A stretch of 64,000 bases of DNA, from positions 42,918,153 through 42,982,152 of the forward strand of contig NC_087071.1 of assembly GCF_963678635.1 (NCBI RefSeq), written 5' to 3'. The translations under genes were made by a program, and so were the position numbers. This document shows, in pieces, positions 22,913-34,009 of this stretch. How positions within the stretch are numbered: position 1 is the stretch's first letter; every line of letters starts with the position of its first letter. This stretch comes from Symsagittifera roscoffensis. Taxonomy: Eukaryota > Xenacoelomorpha > Acoela > Convolutidae. Below the pieces are notes generated by a model that was not told the DNA's origin, made no database searches, and was given only the letters and a program-made list of their open reading frames with translations.

Positions 22913-25457
22913 TCATACATCTTGTGAATGATGTGTCATTATATGTTGAATGGGACTTTGTGATATGGTTGGTCTGAAATTTGGGTTATGTGTTATTGCT
23001 AAATTTCGAAAACTTCGTGGGACTAGGGATAATGGATGGTTATGTGGTAGGGGTGGTAACTGTGGTGCTGTAGGCGTTATTTCTACATTGTTATGTTCTT
23101 CGTCGTATGTGTTTTGTCTTGTTGCTATTTTTGTGTTGTATTCTTTTATTTGTGCGTCTAAAAGAATTTTGTTTATTGATGATAAAAAAATTCCAAAGAA
23201 TCCTGCAAATAATATGCGTGCTACACTTGCTTGTCTATTGACTTGTGTGTGTATAGCACATGTGTTATAGATTCCTTTTAAAAGTGAAAAAAGAAATCCT
23301 ATAAAGTTAAACATTGCGTATAGAATAGTCAACGTTTCTAAGATGTAATAGGGCCATCCTAGAAAATCAAGAATTTCATTTTTTAGTGTAACGAAGCTAA
23401 AAATATTTATAGGTGAGATATCTTGTGGTCGGTATTTTTCACCGTTTAGATATATATAGTCTTTAATGTCTTTAAAATATCCGCTATAATCTTGTGTATA
23501 AATATCTGCAAATCCTGCGGTTTCGGCAAGTTTAAGTAAGTTTTGGTCAATTGATTGTCTTTGTATAGTATCCATTTGTGTTAATAATTCTTGGAATTGT
23601 TGTGTTCTAATGTGATGTTGGATATCGGATTTTGAATATATTCCAATTGATTGTAAGTCGATATTTGGGTTTCGAGCGATAGCTTTAATGCTTTCTGGTG
23701 AAAAATTTTTGAGTGACTGCATTAATGTGGGATATGGGGTAAGAAGGTAATATTTATCTTCATCAGGGTTCAGTTGTACTACATTGTGGCTATTTTCTGA
23801 TCCACATGGAACTGCGGTATCCCAGAAATAGGTTCGTCTTGAAAGTGTGTCAACGAAATGTACTTTATTCTTATAAAAGATAGGGATTCTTTTATAGCAT
23901 CGTTTATCTTCAAAAACATATAGTGGTGATACTTTTTTGGTACAGGTATAAAACCATAAAATGTTTCCTTCGTAGTCTAAAAAATTTGATCTATTTCCTG
24001 ATAGTAAATATCCTGCGTAGGGTATTTTTAATACTGCTAGTGCTAGTGATTGTAAGATTTGTGTCCGTTCTAATTCGCATAGTTGGTGAAGTGTTTCTAA
24101 TTCAGAGAGTGACATTTCTTGAAAAATTCGGCTAATTGTGTAGTCTAATTTCATATCTAAGTGAATATCATAGTGGATATTACCGAAATATGTACTATTC
24201 ATTAGTGATAATTCTTGTAAACGTGTGCTTCTAGTGTCATGGGGCTTTAGATATCCACCAGGTTGACCTTTACTTTTTTGAAAATTAACTGGTATATATG
24301 ATGTTCCTTCGTTTAGAGGATGACCTGTGGCATATGGGTCGATTTTTATTTTTCCAGTGGTCATGTCGAATCCTTTTTCGTATTCAACTAATATTTCGGA
24401 GTATTGTGTTTTGTGAAGTGGGTTTTTGTATTTACATGCAAGTTCTGTTTCTTGATATATTTGAAAACGTGTCAATTTATTTTCTATATTGTGAATGTTT
24501 CTAAAATTAGAACTTAGTTTTCGTGATGGATTTACTTGTTCATATGAAATTGACTGTATAAAATTTTTTTCGTGAAATTTTATCATTCGGGCGTGTATTT
24601 TTGCTACTTGAAATGTTGTACATGTGTCTTCGGGGAACCAAACAATTGTTGCTTGTGTTCGTGTTGTAGGGTCACAATAGCCTTGATCGTTTTTACAAGG
24701 TAATCTAATTCCTTGATAGATCATTGTGTTGTCAGATAAATCGCGTGTGAGTTGTATTTTTTCGAGTTGTATTTTCCAATCGAAAAACATGATTTTTTGA
24801 TATCCTTTATTTTTTGTGTCTGCTTTGCAGTTTGATGGGTTATTTATACCTATGTGTGGTATCCAGTGTTTATTTATCGTGTATGTCATAAGTTAATCTT
24901 CCGTATGCGCCGTTGTATGGGTATTTTTCATCTAATTTTATATGTCCTTGATATCTTTCGAGTTCTGCTTGATGTACAGAATCTGCAAAAACTTGGAAAT
25001 ATACTAACTTTCTATCTGTGTTTTTATTTCTTGTGATATTTAGTCTGAGTAACTCGTTTTTACAATCTTCGGGATTGAGATGTAAAAGTCGTTCGATATT
25101 ACTTTGGTAGAATGATTCGTGGTCAAGTCGGTTTTTATTTCCATTTGAGACTTGTGAACAATGTACTTTCTTTTCAGAAAATGTTGCTGTGAATTTATAT
25201 CCTATAACTGTTGTTGCTCGGGCTTTTGAATAAAGTGTCGCTATTACATTTGTAGTTTCTATAGCTTGTGGTTCTGTTTCGCATTGTGATACTTGATTTA
25301 TTGCATATTTGTGTAGTGTTTTTTGTTCGTTTTCTTCACAATCGTAATGTGTTACCAATAAATCTTGGGATCCTGTACGGGGGGAAGGATTTATGTTCTG
25401 GTTGGAAATTACTAGAAAAAAGAGTTGGAGAAAAATTATTATTTTTAGAATATACAT
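22913..25457 (-). pseudogene. Envelope-type glycoprotein gene, one frameshift
   Basis: Two overlapping frames form one gene: 24870-25457 (195 aa) and 22913-24889 (658 aa). They are joined by a one-base difference near 24880; the older copy at 1-6150 is open across this point. The first frame starts with a hydrophobic signal peptide (ILKIIIFLQLFFLVIS). The ectodomain has many paired Cys, including a KNDQGYCDPTTRTQATIVWF segment and a second cluster around YTCTKK, CYKRIP and PCGS. Near the C-terminus come hydrophobic helices (WPYYILETLTILYAMFNFIG and ILFAGFFGIFLSSI), then a Pro-rich tail. The size and cysteine pattern recall chuvirus-like glycoproteins captured by some arthropod retroelements; that link is from memory and uncertain. 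Confidence 0.75.
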
Positions 25458-26587
25458 GTGTATGATAATCCTGAGTATGGGTTATAAAATGTGATGTAAC
25501 CAATTGTCTTTTTGGTATATCTGTCGTATTTGTATATTACTTCAGTTGTTATAAATGGTGGTGGTAGGGATTGAGCTGTTATATTTGGTGGGTTTAATGG
25601 ATAGGGATATTGAGCGATGTTGTTGAGTTTAACCGTGATTTCAAATTTTAATTGTAGACTATTTTGTTGGAGTATTTGGATGTTATGATCACGAATGTCT
25701 TCGTGGATGTCTTGTCTATATTGTAGTCTATTGAGTGCCCAGTTGTGGAGTCGGTTACTTTCTGGGTGTTGTCCAAATAATGGTGGAGGTGCTGTAAATG
25801 TATTCCAGTCTAGTCTTAAAGGAATATTTGTTGATGATTGTTCTCGATATCTAGCGTCGAGGTTATTTGGGAAATTTAAGTTAAAAAGTGTTGGTGAAAT
25901 CTGGCTTATTGATGGTGTTGATGGTAGTGATAATGTTTCTGGTAGTGATGAAGATGTTGTTGTATCCGTAGAAATGTCTATTGGATCATTGATTAAATTT
26001 GGTTCACCTTGTGTGAATGATTGTGTTGTCCAATATGGTAGTCGTGATGTTTGGTTTGGGGGGTTAAAGGGATTTTCACGTATTTGTTCAGATGTTGGTG
26101 TTGAACCTAAGTAATCTGAGGGTAGGCTTGAAGTGCTACGTTGTGAAAGAAGCGTAGGGGTTTCTGGTAATATACCAATGGGGTTTTCTGGAGTATTTTG
26201 TGATGGGGATTGGGGTATATCAAAATGTACTCGGGGGGTTTGAAAATTCCTGTTTCGTCGAGGATGTATAATTTGTCTATTTATTTCAACTGTATTTTGA
26301 TTTTGACTTAGATTTCGTATTCTACTTAATTCTTGTGGTAGTGTCGGGTATAAGTTATATGTTGGTTCACTTAGAGGTGCTTGTCGTTGAACTGGTTCTA
26401 ATGGTTCAGATAAGCGAGCGTGTCGTTCTTCAAAGGTATAAGGGTTATCTTGAAAAGAAATTCGTGTAGATGTTTGGGGGTTTTGTGTAGTTTTAGGTGG
26501 TGTTGGATTTTCTTGGGATGATGTCGGTGAAGACTGACTGTGGGATTGTTGGTTAGCAATTTTTGATGGTTTTTGATCTGTTCTTTT
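25445..26587 (-). CDS. 380-codon open frame without a start codon
   Basis: The minus strand is open for 380 codons and ends with TAA at 25445-25447, overlapping the envelope start by 13 bases. The frame has no ATG, TTG or CTG. Upstream it is in the same frame as the 63-aa membrane ORF, separated by one TAA at 26588-26590. The first part is disordered and Pro/Ser/Thr/Gln-rich; the last third looks folded, with HNWALNRLQYRQDIHEDI and FEITVKLNN. The old copy at 3015-3909 preserves this last block. Expression could use stop readthrough, or splicing to an upstream ATG through the CAG near 26571. An antisense plus-strand frame at 25695-26114 is its shadow. Confidence 0.7.
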   Translation of the reverse strand, partial: KRTDQKPSKIANQQSHSQSSPTSSQENPTPPKTTQNPQTSTRISFQDNPYTFEERHARLSEPLEPVQRQAPLSEPTYNLYPTLPQELSRIRNLSQNQNTVEINRQIIHPRRNRNFQTPRVHFDIPQSPSQNTPENPIGILPETPTLLSQRSTSSLPSDYLGSTPTSEQIRENPFNPPNQTSRLPYWTTQSFTQGEPNLINDPIDISTDTTTSSSLPETLSLPSTPSISQISPTLFNLNFPNNLDARYREQSSTNIPLRLDWNTFTAPPPLFGQHPESNRLHNWALNRLQYRQDIHEDIRDHNIQILQQNSLQLKFEITVKLNNIAQYPYPLNPPNITAQSLPPPFITTEVIYKYDRYTKKTIGYITFYNPYSGLSYTCIF

Positions 26588-26779
26588 TTAGTGAAAAAAT
26601 TTATGTTTATTGTAGTACTCTTCTAGAAAAAGAATTAGAAGGATTGTTGCTAGGGCGAATGTGATGATTGCTTTTTTTATACATTTGCATATTGTCAAGA
26701 TGAGGGATGATAGAAATGTTATAAATATTACAAATAATAAAAAAAAAAAATGGGTTCTACTAAAAATGGTTCGTATCAT
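26588..26779 (-). CDS. 63-aa double-membrane-span ORF
   Basis: ATG at 26779, TAA at 26588-26590. Two hydrophobic segments (about residues 9-31 and 37-53) flank a short basic loop with Cys (CKCIKK). The start overlaps the end of the preceding membrane ORF by 20 bases. The core KCIKKAII is kept in the diverged copy near 2730, which supports it as a real gene. It is in frame with the ATG-less ORF downstream, so a readthrough product would be a membrane-anchored proline-rich protein. Function unknown; viroporin-like or envelope-associated roles are possible but unproven. Confidence 0.6.
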   Translation of the reverse strand: MIRTIFSRTHFFFLLFVIFITFLSSLILTICKCIKKAIITFALATILLILFLEEYYNKHKFFH

Positions 26780-27005
26780 TTAGATAAGTTTTGTGAATCG
26801 TACCTGTGGATATAGTCAATAGCTTTTGAAAATTGGAGGTATAGTTCAAATAGGGAATAGAAAAATAAAAAAATATTGCAAAAATGATTAAGATTATTAT
26901 AAAAGCTTCAAAGGTATCAAAAAGAAATATGATTAAAAGTTTAAAGATCGTGAAAAAGTTTATGAGAATGTTAAGAATTATGTTGACTAGTCGAGAGAAG
27001 ACCAT
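26760..27005 (-). CDS. 81-aa membrane ORF
   Basis: ATG at 27005, stop at 26760. Residues 6-52 are almost entirely Ile, Leu and Phe and form two likely membrane spans (ILNILINFFTIFKLLIIFLF and AFIIILIIFAIFFYF), followed by a polar tail with Thr and Asn. A hydrophobic ORF of similar size lies in the same place in the older copy (2390-2623), though with low residue identity. It precedes and overlaps the second membrane ORF. Confidence 0.5.
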   Translation of the reverse strand: MVFSRLVNIILNILINFFTIFKLLIIFLFDTFEAFIIILIIFAIFFYFSIPYLNYTSNFQKLLTISTGTIHKTYLNDTNHF

Positions 27006-27833
27006 TTAAGAAATGGCTTCTCGATCGAATATTTTTTGTTGCTTGAGGCAATTTTCAAGTGTGGTCGAATTATTTTTGGTTTTTTGACAAGTGGGTTGAG
27101 TTTTGTGAAAAATTGTTGGGGGCGAATTTTATGGTGATCGGGAGGTCTTCTTTTTCTTTATTTTTATTTGTCAAGTGATCTGGGGTATTTTTGAATTTTT
27201 GATACTTTAGGCTAATTAAAATGGTCGTTCTTTTACTTTAGGCTAATTTAACATATTTGTTTGGGGGGTATTTGAGGTCTGAGTTGGGGAAATATTGTTG
27301 ATCTTTGGTTTATTAGATAAGGTAGGTTATGATATTATGGTGATATTTATTTTAGTTGTCAAGTTGGAATGGTTTGCTTATTTTTGACCTGGAGGTAGCA
27401 AAGTTATAGTTATAGATATGCCTGGAGTTTAATATCTTTCGTCTAGTTGGTTTGAGTTAGAGTTATAGAAGGTGACGGATTGGATGAATCCTATTGGCTA
27501 ATTTTGAACTAGAATTGTTTCGTGTCTGTCAGCATGTTATTTTGAAAAGTGAAAGTTCAAAATATTTCAGAGATGCAAGGATTAATAAATGTAAAATTAA
27601 AGTTGTTTTTGAAATTCAACTTTCTTTAATATTTTAGATTGTGGGATGAATGTTTTATAATTTTTGCGTGGTTGATTTCTAAGTCGTGATGACTCTCTAT
27701 GTTCTGATTTGTCGATTTGTTCTTGGGGTATAATTTTTTCTGTCATTTTTCTATTTTTTCTTTCTTTTTGGGGAATATTTTTTTCTATCTTTTTTATATT
27801 GTGTTTTATTGTAGTTGATTTTTTATTTTGGTT
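27006..27833. other. Spacer between integrase and membrane ORFs
   Basis: No intact ORF. The part at about 27600-27700 matches the older copy near 1700-1790 (minus-strand reading ends in HSSHNLKY-like residues), so a C-terminal extension of pol or a small gene may have been here. Confidence 0.4.
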
Positions 27834-28256
27834 TTAGGGATGAATGTCATGTTGGTCTTTAGTTTCATTTTCTGTATGTGGGTTATTTTGAATAACTTTT
27901 AAACTTGTGAAAGAATATAATTGAGTTAGTTCGCGTAGTGCGTACTCTTTTGGATAATAAGGTAATAGGTTGTTTCGATGTTGAACAATTTCTTTTTGTT
28001 CTGAGTCAGTGATTTTGTACGTGACATCAGTGGGTTTTGCAATTATTTGGAATGGTCCTTTACGAAGGGGTTGTAATTTTTTAGAAATTCCTTTTTGAGT
28101 GTTAAAATTGGGTATTAAAACAAATGTTCCAATTTTTAAATCGGAGGCTGGTGTAAAACGTGAATTTATTTGTTCATTAATGTTTTGTCTTTGTAACAAC
28201 TTTTTTGTTATCTTTTGGTAAATTTCATTGTGTTTTTTATCTCTGTTTAAAATCCA
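27834..28256 (-). pseudogene. Integrase C-terminal domain, after a stop
   Basis: This continues the integrase frame after the TAA at 28257-28259. It contains LKIGTFVLIPNF and LRKGPFQIIAKPTDVTYKI, a chromatin/DNA-binding GPY/F-type module found at the C-terminus of many Gypsy integrases, then a tail ending near 27834. The reading is in the same frame as the main pol ORF, so a single nonsense change separates them; the older copy has a sense codon at this place. Confidence 0.75.
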
Positions 28257-30377
28257 TTAGGTGTGTGTACCGGAGGCTAATTTAAGAATTTGTGGGTGAT
28301 GAAAATGATCTTCATCATGTGTGTGTAAAGGTAGGTTATAACAAATTGAATCTTTATTCGGTTGACAATGGCTTTGTGCATTTTTGTGAGAGTTTGCTGT
28401 AAACATTATTGGTTTGCGTGGCTTTTGATTAAAAACCATTTCATATGGTGACATTCCTAGAGTTGTCGTGATTTGTGAATTATATGCCAAGGGAAATAGT
28501 TTTACATCTGCTGACCATTCGGTGTATCTTGTATCATTTCCATTGATGATACATCTAAGATATTCTTGTAGTGAACGGTTCATACCTTCGACTAAGCCGT
28601 TTGTCCAAGGTGCATGAGATGTACGTGGTTTGTGTTTGATGTTATATAAATGATATAATGTGATGATTTCATTATTAATGAATTCTGTGCCGTTATCTGT
28701 AACTAAAATTTCTGGTAGTCCGAATTTGGCTATCCAGTGTTCATAAAGTGTTGTGTAAGCGTAATAAGCGTTACAATGTGGTACTGGGTTAAGTGCTACA
28801 TAATGTGTAAATGCGTCAACAATTACCATAATGTATGAGTTTCCTTCGGATGATGGTGAAACTGGTCCTTTTGTATCAAATGAAATACGGTGGTTAAAGT
28901 ACAAACTTTGTCCTTTAAAATCTTGTTTTTGTGCTATTTGTTTTTGGTTTGGATAAGGTTTATTTAGCTGACATACTATACAATCATTGCATAGTACTTT
29001 TATCCAAATTGGTGCATTTGGGAAATAAAAATTTTGTATAAAATTTGAATATGTTTTTTCTGATCCAGAGTGTCCTTTAATGTTTTGTGTATGCGAAATG
29101 TTAAAAGCTATGAGAATCATACTTAAAGGGAGACAGGGAACTGTCGATTCATTTAATTGGTATTCTAGAAGGTCTGTGTTTTCATTAATTGTTGTATTGT
29201 TGAATTTTCGAAAATATCGGAGAAGTGTTTTATTTCCTAAAATTGTGGTATCTGCTTTTACGGGTTTAGTTTTATACTTGTGCCATGATTTTAGTTGTCT
29301 AATTACTGGGTCAAGATTTTGATATTGTTTCAAGGTTGTAATTGTAATTTTTTCTGTTGGAGGGAGAAAAATGTTTTCAATTTCTAATTTAGATAAAGGA
29401 ATTGTGTCAAGTGGGTCATAGAGGTCAAAAACTTGATTTATTGTGTATTTTGAATCGTTTGTTTGTGGTCCTGATAAATTTATTTTATCAGTTAGATTTT
29501 CTTTTTCAATTAACGGAAAAAGGTCTTTTTTATGCGAGTGTTGTTTTACTCTTTTTTGTTGGGTGTTATTTTTTATCCATTGTGAATATGGAATTGGTTT
29601 GAAAGTTGATGTTCCAAGTAGATCAACTTCGTAGTGGTTATTTTGGCAATCTAAATAAAGTGGGAAGTGTTGTAGGTTATTTATTTGTGATTGTTCAACG
29701 TCAGTTTTTACTGCATATTTGCATTCTAGTCGGGGTGATGTTTCGTTTTCTGCAAGGTAAAATTTTATATTTTTGGGTATTTCAACTGTAGTTTTACGTG
29801 TAAGTAATTCAGGTGGTGTATTTCGACTTAATGTGTCTGGTAATGCAAGATTTTTTCCTGCTGTCCAAACTATATGTAAGTTTGGAAATTTCATTAGAAG
29901 TAATTGAAATCTGTAAACTCGGTGATTTGGGTTGGATTTTTGTGTAAAGAGAAAAATGATTGGTTTGTGATCTGTGAATAGAACTGTTGGATGTTTTGAT
30001 CCAAGTATCAGAAATTCATATTCTGTAAGTATATAGATTATGGCTGTACATTCTCTCATTAGAGTTGAGAGTCTTAGCTCTGCTTGAGTGAATAACCGAG
30101 AATTTGCTGATATAAAGTTCATTTTGTTTGTACCATTGTGTGATTGTAATAAAGCTGCGCCGATGCCAAAATTTGAAGCATCGCACATTGCGTAGAATGG
30201 TTGATTTGGGTCTGGAATTGTATTCGAAATTTGTTCAGTTAAGAGTTTTTTAATTTCTTGAAATCGTGTTTGATGTTCTGTATTCCATTCAAAATTATTT
30301 TGTTGTCTAAGTATATTATAGAATGGTCTTAAGTATAATTGCATTTTATAGACGTATTTGCTTAAAAAATTTAACAT
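28257..30377 (-). pseudogene. Pol: RT end, RNase H and integrase
   Basis: A 706-codon frame. It begins in the connection after reverse transcriptase. RNase H follows (FYAMCDASNFGIGAALLQ, then RLSTLMRECTAII and TDHKPI). After a linker, the integrase zinc domain shows KGHSGSEKTY and CNDCIVC, and the catalytic core has ISFDTKGP (first Asp), VTDNGTEF (second Asp) and LVEGMNRSLQEYLR (Glu). The core residues are intact. TAA codons close it at both sides in the same frame (30486-30488 and 28257-28259), so pol is cut twice by nonsense changes. Confidence 0.92.
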
Positions 30378-31040
30378 TCCAAGGAATTCTTGGATTTTCT
30401 TTTTGTTTGTTGGTGGTTGAAGCTTCTGAATAGCATCAATGCGTGATTTTAATGGAGTGATTGTTTTTCTTTCTATATTATGTCCTTAGAATTTAACTCG
30501 TGTTAAAAAGAAGTGTGATTTATCGGGAGCGGCCTTCAGGTTTTCGTTCTGAAGTATTTTGTGATAGTGTTCTAAAACTTGAAACATTTCTTCTTTTGTC
30601 TGTGATTGCATAAAAACATCGTCTAAATAGGTGATTGCGTTTTTCTTGAGTATTAGTAGTCTAAAAATTTTACTCATAAAAGCTGAAAATGCTGCTGGTC
30701 CTATGGATATTCCACAGAATAGGCGGTTGAATTCATATTGTTGATTTCCAATAACAAATTGTGTTAAACGTCGTGATTGTTCATCTAGTGGCATTTGATT
30801 GTATGCACTATTCATATCTGCGGTTATAAAGTATTTTCCGTTGATTTTTGTTAGAATAACTTGTATTGGTTCAATAGGCCAATTGCATTTTGATTCGTCT
30901 GTTAGTGAATTAAGATATCTAGCGTCTAGAACTATTTTTAATGATTCTCCTTTTGCTAGGATGATAACAGGGTTGATAAATGTGTTACCTTTTGGTTGTT
31001 CGTCCTTGTTTACCGGTGATATAATTTTGTATTTATATCA
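30378..31040 (-). pseudogene. Pol: reverse transcriptase core
   Basis: Contains the Gypsy reverse transcriptase core: INPVIILAKGESLKIVLDAR, then ADMNSAYNQMPL (motif A with catalytic Asp), FCGISIGPAAFSAFM (motif B) and ITYLDDVFMQS (YLDD active site). It is open down to a TAA at 30486-30488 and continues in frame after it. Its frame differs from that of the protease, and the N-terminal fingers normally found before these motifs appear missing near 31040, which suggests a small deletion plus frameshift. Confidence 0.9.
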
Positions 31041-31048
31041 TTACTGGT

Positions 31049-32019
31049 TTATTTTATTAGCTGGTTGGCTAACTTATCAAATTCGTCTTGTGTTATTTGT
31101 GAATGTTGGAAGTTAAACATTGTCAAAAATTTCTGTTGATCCGCTGTATAGTTATTTATGTTGAATGTAGGTTTGAAATATGGGGTTTTTGTGATATAAT
31201 CTGTATTTCTTTTTTCATTACTTATTATATTATTTATGGATAATTCTTCATTAAGAATTGTGGATTGACAAATATCTAATAATTGGAGTATATTATTTAC
31301 GCGATATGCTTTTTCATGCATTGGTGATGTCGTAGCGTTGGTTTCGCAATATCCTAAAAGTCCTAAAGGTAATGTTACTTGATACGGTGTATTTTTGTAT
31401 ACATGTAACGAGATAATATCTGAATTCGAATTTTTCAAATATTTTATGGATGAAATTGTGACTTTGAAAAACTTATGAATAGGTTTGAATTCAAAGTCTG
31501 ACATATAGAGTTGTTGTTTATTTTGATTTTTATCATATTGGTGAACTTGTTTTATTGAAAAATTATATATGTTTCCTGATAGTGGTTTCAGGTGTTTTCT
31601 TTGTTGGTTATATATTGGATAAAATTTTGAAAAGAATGGTGGTTGTTTGTTTAATCTTTGAAAAAATGTTAGGGATGTGTCTTTTGTTTTTGTGTACTTA
31701 TCTTTGATTAGTATTTTATTATTCAAGATATTGATTGTTGGTATATATTTAGAGATAAATGGTATTCCAATGATATTGTGTTTAATATCAGTGATATGAA
31801 ATCTTTGTTTAAATGGTTTATTTAAAATTTTATTTTGCTCTATTGTTCTTGTGGGCAGAAGAAATAATTGAACTTTTCCATAGTTTACCAATGTTGATCC
31901 TTGTGCTGTTGCTAGTTTACTGGATGTTGTAAGGGGTGTTAGTTTTGGGTGTAATGTTTTTATCTCATTCCATGTGGGAATGTTTATTATGTTTGATTCT
32001 GCTCCTGAATCAATTAAAA
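31049..32019 (-). pseudogene. Aspartic protease region
   Basis: The retroviral-type protease active site LIDSGAES is encoded at about 31995-32017 (DSGA codons 32000-32011), followed by a flap-like region and IIGIPFISKYIP, which fits the second conserved protease segment. The frame is -1 relative to the end of gag; the shift happens inside a run of five T just before the active site. It might be programmed frameshifting, but the site does not form a classical slippery heptamer, so an indel is as likely. The frame stays open to a TAA at 31049. Confidence 0.8.
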
Positions 32020-33953
32020 ATGAATTTCAAGATCTGGTGGTTGAAATTCTTTGTTTTTTGGACTTTCTAAAAGAAATGGTATTATCCAAATTTTTTCTTT
32101 GGGTTGTTCTTTTTGTATATTTTGGTAGATGTGATTTGTATTCAAGCATTTTGTTTTGTCATTTTCATTGGATTTATTTAAAGTGTTGATTTCGTTAGTT
32201 TCTTGTGCCGTTTGTGTGGTTTGGATGGGTTCAATATAATAATTGTGAAGGAGTTCTGATTGATTTTCATATATGTGTGATGAAAAAGGTTGTTCATATA
32301 TAATAGGTTCGTAGTCATTTTCGACTGCTATCATATTTATGGAGATAGTGTTTTCTGTATCACTTTCTGAATCTGATGATTCACAGTTTATTTGATTTAG
32401 TTGTAATTCGTTATTTCCTGTGTCATCAATACCTGGGGGGTCTGATGTGATTTCCGGACTTGATTGTACTGGATTAATATGTCTTTGATGTTTAGGTGTA
32501 CTACTTCTGTGGCGGTTCTTAGAATTATTATAATGGTTATTACTTCTGTGTGGTGATTGGGAATAATTTCTATAACGATTATTATAACTTAAATGTCGAT
32601 TTTGTGAATTGTTTCGTGATTGGTTTTGATAATTATCTTTTGATCTGTGGTAATTTGATCTGTTATATGAGTTATTCCTTGATCGATTGTTCGGGTAATT
32701 TTGATTGCGGTTGTTTGAATGACTTCTATTGCGATTATTTGAATAGTTTCTATTTCTATTATATGATGAGTTTCGTGATTGATTGTTTGGATAGTATTTA
32801 TTCCTTGATTGGGAATTAGATCTAGAAACAAATTGTGTTGTATTTGAATTTGATCTGGAGTAGTTATTTCGACTATTTGGTCGATTATAATGATTTTGTG
32901 AAGAATTTTGTGTATTTCTTCGTTCTGGTGATCTTCCTCTATAACTTGAGTTATATGGTGATTGATTTCTCGTGTAATTGGTATTGTTCGGAAGTGGTTT
33001 TGCTGAACTGTTGTTGCTGTATACATTTTTGTTTGGTAGATTTTGATCTTTCTTCATGTATTGGTAGAATGAGTTATTTGGTTCTTTATACTTTTGAGGT
33101 TTGTTTTGATTGTCCTGTTGTTTTTGTCTACATTCAGAAATACTCGAAATGTCCGTATCGTCGGCAATAATTACACCATTTTTTGAAAGATGGTTTGTCT
33201 TTAAAGTTTGGGTGTTTTTCATAGATATTGAGTATTTCAGTGATTTTTTCAACGAGGTCTGTATCTGATTCCTGTATAATGTTGATATTTGTGGTATTTG
33301 TTTCAATTCGATTAACATATTGTAAGTTCAGATTTTCTGTTTCTTCAAGTTTCATTGTGATTTCAGCTTGTTCTAGTTTGTCTACTAGTTTTCGAAAATC
33401 TAGATCGGGCTCTCGAATTGAAGAGGGATGAGATGCTCTCTTTTTTATTGCTATTTTCCTTAATTGAGGTGTTAAAGGTCATCATTAAGATTTCTGTCAT
33501 TTTTGTGTTTTTATAATCGTGTGTATTTAATGAATATGCTTTTCGAACTAGTGTTTCGATGCGTACTGCTAGTTGTTTAATTGTTTCATTTGGTAATCTG
33601 CGAATTTCATTACATAAAACTCTTTGTTGTTGCTTATTTCTCTCGGAGTCAAACATTTTTGAAAATTCTTGTGTAAATCTTTTCCAATTTGATTTTATTT
33701 CTATAGGCAATACTGAAAACCATTTTTGGGCTGCGCCATCTAAGGTTGTTTGTATCAACGCTGTGCGTCGATGTATCCAATTTTGATGTAGTGGCGTATT
33801 AATTGGTTCAGGTCCTATATTTAAAATCAAGTTTGCTGTTACTGCATTTAAATAATCTTCTACAGAATATTCAGGGTCTGTTCCTGTGAATACCATTAAA
33901 GGTTTTTTTGATGTTATTGATGATCCACCCATAAGGTATGGATTCATTGTCAT
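32014..33953 (-). pseudogene. Gag: capsid, zinc knuckle and Arg/Ser/Asn-rich tail
   Basis: ATG at 33953. The capsid part (33363-33953) has the retrotransposon gag signature WIHRRTALIQTTLDGAAQKW and RFTQEFSKMF. The frame shifts near 33475, then encodes a linker and the start of a CCHC zinc knuckle (WCNYCRRYGH near 33165). A second shift falls inside the knuckle, so its last Cys is in the next frame. That frame (32014-33318) is a long Asn/Ser/Arg/Tyr-rich RNA-binding-like tail with repeated NNRN and SRN phrases, then an acidic segment. It ends at a TAA just before the protease motif. Confidence 0.85.
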
Positions 33954-34009
33954 TTATAATGATTCTGCGGCATTTGGCATTTGTGAGAAATTTGAGAGTT
34001 GATTCTTTG

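Noticed and set aside
25695-26114. 139-codon plus-strand frame
   Set aside because: It lies entirely antisense to the ATG-less frame, which has support from the older copy, and has low-complexity Gly/Val/Ser composition.
10840-28259. Possible reassignment of TAA to a sense codon, since most in-frame breaks in the LINE, pol and the decayed Gypsy are TAA
   Set aside because: A TGA and several frameshifts also occur, the older copy has TAA, TAG and TGA, many intact ORFs end with TAA, and TAA is the most likely new stop in AT-rich DNA.
32550-33170. Several 70-145-codon frames on both strands overlapping the gag tail
   Set aside because: They are shadows of the Asn/Ser/Arg-rich repeat coding of gag; codon repetitiveness opens the other frames.
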